Source: Desulfuromonadaceae bacterium
GTDB taxonomy: Bacteria; Desulfobacterota; Desulfuromonadia; Geobacterales; Pseudopelobacteraceae
NCBI GenBank assembly: GCA_028681335.1
Contig: JAQUIT010000027.1
Span: 1 to 37,178 of the forward strand
Direction of reading: 5' to 3'
Length of the DNA: 37,178 nucleotides
Shown: positions 33,335-37,178 of the stretch, in pieces
How positions within the stretch are numbered: position 1 is the first letter of the stretch
Layout of the letters: each line of letters begins with the position of its first letter
Notes under the pieces: model-generated
What the model was told of the DNA's origin: nothing
Database searches by the model: none
The model's input: the letters and a program-made list of their open reading frames with translations, nothing else
Translations under genes and position numbers: made by a program

Positions 33335-33463
33335 TTTGTGCCTGGTGTCTGTACCGGTACACTGCTTGGCTGTGAATTTTGCTTTGATTCCGCCTGGATG
33401 CTGTGCTAAAAATAAAGTTCGCTTATAATAATACTCTGAGACTATAGATAAAAGGAGTCTGTC

Positions 33464-33709
33464 ATGTCGTCCAAGAATGATAATGCCGCCGCTGCTGTCA
33501 TCGCATTTGCTTCAGGTGCCATCATAGGTGTGGCTGCCGCCCTTCTGCTTGCTCCGGTGCCGGGCCGTGAAATGCGTGAAAAGTTGTCCGATCTGGGAGA
33601 AACTGCTGCCGAGCGTGTAAAACGTCTCGCTCGTGAAGCTAAATTCAAAGTAGGCCCACGCACAAAAGGTGCGGACTATGAGTACGACGGCGGCGATGCC
33701 TGGATATAA
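33464..33709 (+). CDS. YtxH-like small membrane protein (second copy)
   Basis: This 81-residue protein has an N-terminal Gly/Ala-rich hydrophobic helix (residues ~8-30) followed by PGREMREKLSDLGETAAERVKRL. This is the same pattern as the YtxH protein at 11047 (SGREMREN) but without the long Lys/Glu helix. The C-terminus is short, acidic and ends in Trp-Ile. AAAGGAG stands before the ATG, and a TATAAT at 33424-33429 may be its -10, although no good -35 is visible. It lies 15 bp before the larA-like gene. Confidence 0.82.
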   Translation: MSSKNDNAAAAVIAFASGAIIGVAAALLLAPVPGREMREKLSDLGETAAERVKRLAREAKFKVGPRTKGADYEYDGGDAWI

Positions 33710-33724
33710 CCGGACCCGCTGCTA

Positions 33725-34990
33725 ATGGAACTGAAATACGGCTCAACTTCATTTGATCTCGACCTCCCGCCGGAACGTCTGGCGGGAGTAGTCGCCCCCT
33801 CGCCGATTGTTGTAGATGAATCCCCCGTAGACATTATTGAAGCCGCCTTGGACGGTTGTAGCCATTTTTTGTCATCTGTCAGTCCGGGTGATAAAGTCGT
33901 TATAATAACCTCAGACATTACCCGTTACACCGGCAGTGAAATATATCTGCCGTTGCTGGTGGAACGGCTGAACCGTCTGGGAGTAGCCGATAGTGATATT
34001 GAGATACTGATCGCCCTCGGCATTCATCGCAAGCAAACTGAGCATGAACATCAGCGTATCCTTGGCTCACTGTATGGCCGGATACCTGTTGTAGACCACG
34101 AATGCGACGACCCGGAGCAGTTGGCTTTTGTCGGCACGACTTCAAGCGGCATCAGGGTTGATATTAACCGTAAGGCAGTAGAAGCGGATCACTTGATTCT
34201 GACCGGTACTATCGGTTTTCATTACTTTGCCGGCTTTGGGGGCGGTCGCAAGAGTGTCCTGCCCGGTATAGCCAGCCGAGAGTCCTGTATGGCCAGTCAT
34301 TTTTCCGTTCTGAATCCGGGTGAGGGGAGCGGCAAGAACCCGCTGGCGACTACCGGGAATCTGGAGGGCAACCCGGTGCATCGTGCAATGGTGGAAGGAT
34401 GTGCCATGGCCAAGCCGGCTTTTATCGTTAACACCGTGCTAGCCCCGGATAAGCGTATCGTTGCGGCATTCGCCGGCCATTGGCGCGATGCACACGAGAC
34501 AGGATGCCGCTTTTATCGAGAGCGTTTTGCCTTCCCGGTTGCAGAAAAAGCTGATCTGGTGGTTGCTTCCTGTGGCGGCTTCCCGAAAGATATCAACCTG
34601 ATTCAGGCCCATAAGGCAATGGAATATGCTGTGCAGGCTCTTCGCGACGATGGGGTGATGATTCTGCTGGCGGAGTGTCGGGACGGCTTCGGCAACGGGA
34701 CTTTTTTTACTTGGTTCCGCCATAAAACTCTGGAGGTGTTTGAAGCGGCGCTTCGGTCACACTATGAGATCAACGGTCAGACCGCCTACTCCGTCTTGCA
34801 GAAAGCGCTCCGTTTCCGGATTGTCCTTGTGTCGGAGTTTCCCGCGCAACAGGTTGAGCAGATGGGCATGATCCCGGCACGTACGCTTGATGAAGCTATG
34901 GAATGTGCCGCCGGCATGCTGCCCGCGGATTGGTGCTGTTACCTGATGCCTGACGCCGGAAGTCTGCTGCCGGTGGATGACGCGGAATAA
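33725..34990 (+). CDS. larA: LarA-family nickel-dependent racemase
   Basis: This 421-residue protein is of the lactate racemase family, which uses a nickel-pincer cofactor. The functional residues of L. plantarum LarA are present at the expected spacing: H101 (GIHRKQ), H166 and K176 (FHYFAGFGGGRKSVLPG) and H192 (ASHFSVLNPG), corresponding to H108, H174, K184 and H200. K176 is the expected covalent anchor of the cofactor. The substrate could be lactate or another 2-hydroxy acid. Cofactor-maturation genes larB, larC and larE are not in the window. No strong Shine-Dalgarno precedes the ATG. Confidence 0.9.
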   Translation: MELKYGSTSFDLDLPPERLAGVVAPSPIVVDESPVDIIEAALDGCSHFLSSVSPGDKVVIITSDITRYTGSEIYLPLLVERLNRLGVADSDIEILIALGIHRKQTEHEHQRILGSLYGRIPVVDHECDDPEQLAFVGTTSSGIRVDINRKAVEADHLILTGTIGFHYFAGFGGGRKSVLPGIASRESCMASHFSVLNPGEGSGKNPLATTGNLEGNPVHRAMVEGCAMAKPAFIVNTVLAPDKRIVAAFAGHWRDAHETGCRFYRERFAFPVAEKADLVVASCGGFPKDINLIQAHKAMEYAVQALRDDGVMILLAECRDGFGNGTFFTWFRHKTLEVFEAALRSHYEINGQTAYSVLQKALRFRIVLVSEFPAQQVEQMGMIPARTLDEAMECAAGMLPADWCCYLMPDAGSLLPVDDAE

Positions 34991-35089
34991 ACAGCCGGTA
35001 AGAAAAAATGATTGCTCGTCGTTTCCTTCGTTGCTATGGTGCCACTTTTGCCTGCCTAATCTAACTTGTTTGACTCAGGACGTGAATAC

Positions 35090-35521
35090 ATGGAATTACA
35101 CGATCAACTGAAAACTCTTGGCTCCGGTGCTACCGCCTATTGCTACGACAAGCCGGATGCCGGGTTGCTGGAAGCGTTTCCCAGTCCCTTTGCCAAGGCA
35201 GAACTTAACCCTGCCGGAGCCGTCGGGACGCTGCATATTGAATGTCCCGAGTTTACCTGTCTCTGTCCGATGACCGGGCAGCCTGATTTCGGGAAAATAG
35301 TGATTGATTATCAGCCGGGCAAGTTATGTGTCGAGAGCAAAAGTCTGAAATTGTACCTCGGCTCGTTCCGGATGCACGGTGAATTTCACGAAGCCGGCGT
35401 TAATCGCATCTGTAATGATCTTGTGACGCTGCTTGATCCGGTGTGTCTGACTGTGCGTGGCGAGTTTACCCCGCGTGGCGGTATCCCGTTCTGGCCGACG
35501 GCGGAATATAGAAAGAAATAG
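35090..35521 (+). CDS. queF: NADPH-dependent 7-cyano-7-deazaguanine reductase QueF
   Basis: QueF reduces preQ0 to preQ1 in queuosine biosynthesis. The 143-residue protein is the short unimodular (B. subtilis YkvM-like) form. The nucleophilic Cys lies in FTCLCPMTGQPDFG (C59; C57 also present) and the ESKSLKLYLGSFRMHGEFHE segment holds the NADPH/substrate residues. The frame extends upstream to a TTG at 35066, but ATG 35090 has AGGA nine bases upstream and the family N-terminus. No preQ1 riboswitch was seen in the ~100 bp upstream. Confidence 0.95.
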   Translation: MELHDQLKTLGSGATAYCYDKPDAGLLEAFPSPFAKAELNPAGAVGTLHIECPEFTCLCPMTGQPDFGKIVIDYQPGKLCVESKSLKLYLGSFRMHGEFHEAGVNRICNDLVTLLDPVCLTVRGEFTPRGGIPFWPTAEYRKK

Positions 35522-35568
35522 CTCGCCAGCTGTTTTTTTATACAACTTACCAAGGAGAATCAGTTTTT

Positions 35569-36132
35569 ATGTTTTCTACGTCCGACTTCAAAAAGGGGCT
35601 CGTCATTCAGCTGGACGGAGCTCCATGCCTGATCGTTGATATCAACATCAGCTCACCCACTGCGCGCGGCGCCAACACAATGGTAAAAACCAAATACCGC
35701 AACCTGATTACCGGCCAGGTATTGGAGAAAACATTCCGTTCGGGCGACAAGGTGGATGAAGCTGATTTCGAGCGCCATAAAGGGCAATTCCTCTATGCCG
35801 ATGGCGGCAACGGCGTTTTTATGGATCTTGAAAACTATGAGCAGTTCGAGATGCCTGCCGACGAGTTTGAGCCACTCTCACTCTATCTGCTTGATGGCAC
35901 TGAAGTTGTGTTGGGGCTGTTCGAAGGGCGTATGGTTAATGTTGATTTGCCGATGACTGTTGAGCTGACGGTCTCAGAAACGCCGCCGGTCATGAAAAAT
36001 GCTACCGCAACAGCCGAAACAAAGGAAGCCATTCTTGAAACCGGGTTGAAAATTCGTGTTCCTCCTTATCTGGAGTCTGGCGAGAAGGTCAAGGTTGATA
36101 CACGTGATGGTCGCTTTCTCTCGCGTGCATAG
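35569..36132 (+). CDS. efpL: Elongation factor P-like protein EfpL (YeiP type)
   Basis: This 187-residue three-domain EF-P-fold protein helps ribosomes through difficult peptide-bond formation. The tip loop reads SSPTARGAN with R33. Canonical EF-P has a modifiable Lys in a PGKG-type loop; SPTARGA is the signature of the YeiP/EfpL paralogue, whose Arg tip is not modified. The C-terminus (TGLKIRVPPYLESGEKVKVDTRDGRFLSRA) also matches YeiP. It is therefore named EfpL rather than EF-P; a canonical efp presumably lies elsewhere. AAGGAGA precedes the ATG, with a somewhat long 11-base spacing. The gene ends ~25 bp before a strong tRNA promoter. Confidence 0.88.
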   Translation: MFSTSDFKKGLVIQLDGAPCLIVDINISSPTARGANTMVKTKYRNLITGQVLEKTFRSGDKVDEADFERHKGQFLYADGGNGVFMDLENYEQFEMPADEFEPLSLYLLDGTEVVLGLFEGRMVNVDLPMTVELTVSETPPVMKNATATAETKEAILETGLKIRVPPYLESGEKVKVDTRDGRFLSRA

Positions 36133-36157
36133 CTTGCTCAAAGATATTCTAAAATGC

Positions 36158-36186
36158 TTGACATGGGTGTTGCTGTCCTCTATTAT
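36158..36186 (+). promoter_or_regulatory. Strong sigma-70 promoter of the tRNA gene
   Basis: TTGACA (36158-36163), exactly 17 bp, TATTAT (36181-36186). The predicted start near 36193 lies ~7 bases before the mature tRNA. It is the best promoter match in the window. Confidence 0.85.
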
Positions 36187-36199
36187 GCAACTCCCCTAC

Positions 36200-36276
36200 G
36201 GGCCTATAGCTCAGTTGGCTAGAGCCACCGGCTCATAACCGGTTGGTCCCAGGTTCGAGTCCTGGTGGGCCCACCA
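36200..36276 (+). tRNA. tRNA with CAU anticodon, probably tRNA-Ile2
   Basis: The complete 77-nt cloverleaf has a 7-bp acceptor stem (GGGCCTA/TGGGCCC, one G-T pair), a D arm, anticodon stem ACCGG/CCGGT with loop CTCATAA (anticodon CAT at 36234-36236), T arm CCAGG-TTCGAGT-CCTGG and encoded CCA. CAU could be elongator Met or the AUA-reading Ile2 (lysidine-modified). The GGCTCATAACC anticodon arm resembles Ile2 of Bacillus more than Met tRNAs, so Ile2 is favoured but not certain. Confidence 0.93.
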
Positions 36277-36353
36277 TTTTAAAACAAATAAGGGGAATAC
36301 GCCGGATGCCGGCCAGATATTTGGGAACGTCCTGTTACCATACCTCACAACGA

Positions 36354-36384
36354 GAGTGCACACCGAAAGGTTGCACTCTTTTTA
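36354..36384 (+). terminator. Intrinsic terminator of the tRNA transcript
   Basis: AGAGTGCA-C-ACC-GAAA-GGT-TGCACTCT folds into an 11-bp stem with one bulged C and a GAAA tetraloop, followed by TTTT. It ends ~12 bp before the next ATG. Confidence 0.88.
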
Positions 36385-36395
36385 ATTGTAGCCTA

Positions 36396-37178
36396 TGAAG
36401 AATCCTAAAGTAGCGGACATCGTTGGAATTATTAACAAAATAGCTCCCGTGGGGCTGGCGGAAGCGTGGGATAACCCGGGGCTTCAGGTTGGTGACCCCG
36501 CCGCCGAAGTGAGCCGCGTTATGGTTGCTCTTGACCCGGCACCCGACGTAATAGATTCTGCCCTCAAAGCTTCCTGTCAACTGCTCGTAACTCACCACCC
36601 CCTTATATTCAAACCGCTTAAGTCCATATCAACGGCAAACCCGCACGGTGCTACCATTCAAAAGGCGCTTAAGGGGGGGCTGTCGATAGTATCAATGCAC
36701 ACCAACTATGATATTGCCAGCGGTGGACTTAATGATCTGCTGGCGGGTAAGATTGGCCTTTCAAGCTGCGTGCCGCTCAAAGTGACAAATACTTCTGAGC
36801 TGGTCAAACTGATTGTTTTTGTCCCTGCTGAACAGCTTGAACAGCTACGTTCTGTCCTGTTGCCATTTGCGGCAGCACAGGGAAATTATCGTGATTGTTC
36901 GTTTGCTGCCGATGGCGTCGGGACGTTTACCCCACTTGACGGGGCAGAGCCGTTCGCCGGGACGATAAATATGCTGGCAGAGGTACATGAAAAAAGACTT
37001 GAGCTTTTGCTGCAGCGGACGCAACTGCCGCGAGCTATTAAGGTGTTGCTGGCAGCCCATCCCTATGAAGAACCGGCTTTTGATGTCTACCCGCTTCACA
37101 ATGACGGGGAGAAATTGGGGATCGGTCGAGTAGGGTTGTTGCCGGAGCCGCTGACGCTGGCGGAGTATGCCGCCCAGC
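36396..37178 (+). CDS. Nif3-family dinuclear metal-centre protein, N-terminal part (runs off the window)
   Basis: A frame open from ATG 36396 to the window end (261 codons, no stop) encodes a Nif3/YqfO-like protein, a hexameric family with a dinuclear metal site. Visible signatures are EAWDNPGLQVGDP, TTHHPLIF-type LVTHHPLIFKPL and SMHTNYDIASGGLNDLLA. A central insert begins LIVFVPAEQLEQLRSVLLP (the PII-like domain of the long YqfO form), and HPYEEPAFDVYPL follows near residue 230. The C-terminal part is beyond the window. No obvious Shine-Dalgarno precedes the ATG, and the tRNA terminator lies immediately upstream. Biochemical function is unsettled in the family. Confidence 0.92.

Noticed and set aside
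33350..33361. Perfect 12-bp palindrome TGTACCGGTACA after the second receiver
   Set aside because: It could be an operator, but there is one copy only, no clear promoter positioned on it and no T run to make it a terminator. It is too short to claim.
34991..35089. Possible preQ1 riboswitch upstream of queF
   Set aside because: I looked for the small aptamer's C-rich and A-rich signatures and saw no convincing match in this 99-bp gap.

Overview
The window looks like a chromosomal segment of a Gram-negative deltaproteobacterium of the Geobacter / Pelobacter propionicus type (Desulfuromonadia). This is an inference from gene content: an LPS heptose epimerase and outer-membrane proteins, mutL-miaA-hfq order, paired DUF948/YtxH genes, HDOD and DUF342 signalling proteins, a large ~990-residue NAD glutamate dehydrogenase beside an NADP type, and cobalt/B12 genes under cobalamin riboswitches. 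No plasmid, phage, insertion sequence or CRISPR feature was seen.

Layout. 1-103 is the 3' end of a 5S rRNA gene and the terminator of its operon. 204-8011 (+) is a housekeeping run: prmA, rsmE, a zinc-ribbon protein, mutL, miaA, hfq, an AI-2E family permease and a PDZ/radical-SAM DUF512 protein, closed by a terminator. 8056-11750 (-) holds cheW, a membrane TPR-like protein, a LysM lytic transglycosylase with a possibly leaderless mRNA, and a YtxH/DUF948 pair. 11852-19079 (-) is a metal and cofactor region. In transcription order it reads: a fused NikMN-type permease gene, cobalamin riboswitch 2, an intrinsic terminator, cobalamin riboswitch 1, an outer-membrane beta-barrel gene, cbiM-cbiN-cbiQ-cbiO, hldD and meaB. 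19256-20602 (-) is gdhA. 20952-23459 (-) is a small acyl-CoA/B12 operon: two atypical crotonases, an adenosyltransferase and an orphan B12-binding mutase subunit. Divergent from it is the large NAD glutamate dehydrogenase (23628-26603, +). 26696-33334 (+) is a signalling cluster: PilZ, a small companion protein, HDOD, a hybrid histidine kinase, a receiver, a FapA/DUF342 protein and a second receiver. 33464-37178 (+) holds a second YtxH protein, a LarA-type nickel racemase, queF, an EF-P paralogue of the EfpL (YeiP) type, a CAU tRNA with a near-consensus promoter and terminator, and the start of a Nif3-family gene.

The most coherent theme is cobalt and cobalamin. Two complete cobalamin aptamers lie in tandem on the minus strand, one followed by a terminator and one placed just before a Shine-Dalgarno sequence. 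Downstream are a predicted outer-membrane protein and a cobalt ECF transporter. Users of the cofactor (MeaB, an AdoCbl-type adenosyltransferase, a B12-binding subunit) are close by. Nickel forms a minor theme: a NikM-like permease whose promoter is flanked by an inverted repeat, and a LarA homologue with its cofactor-binding residues intact. Functions are assigned from motifs and family knowledge only; no database search was run.
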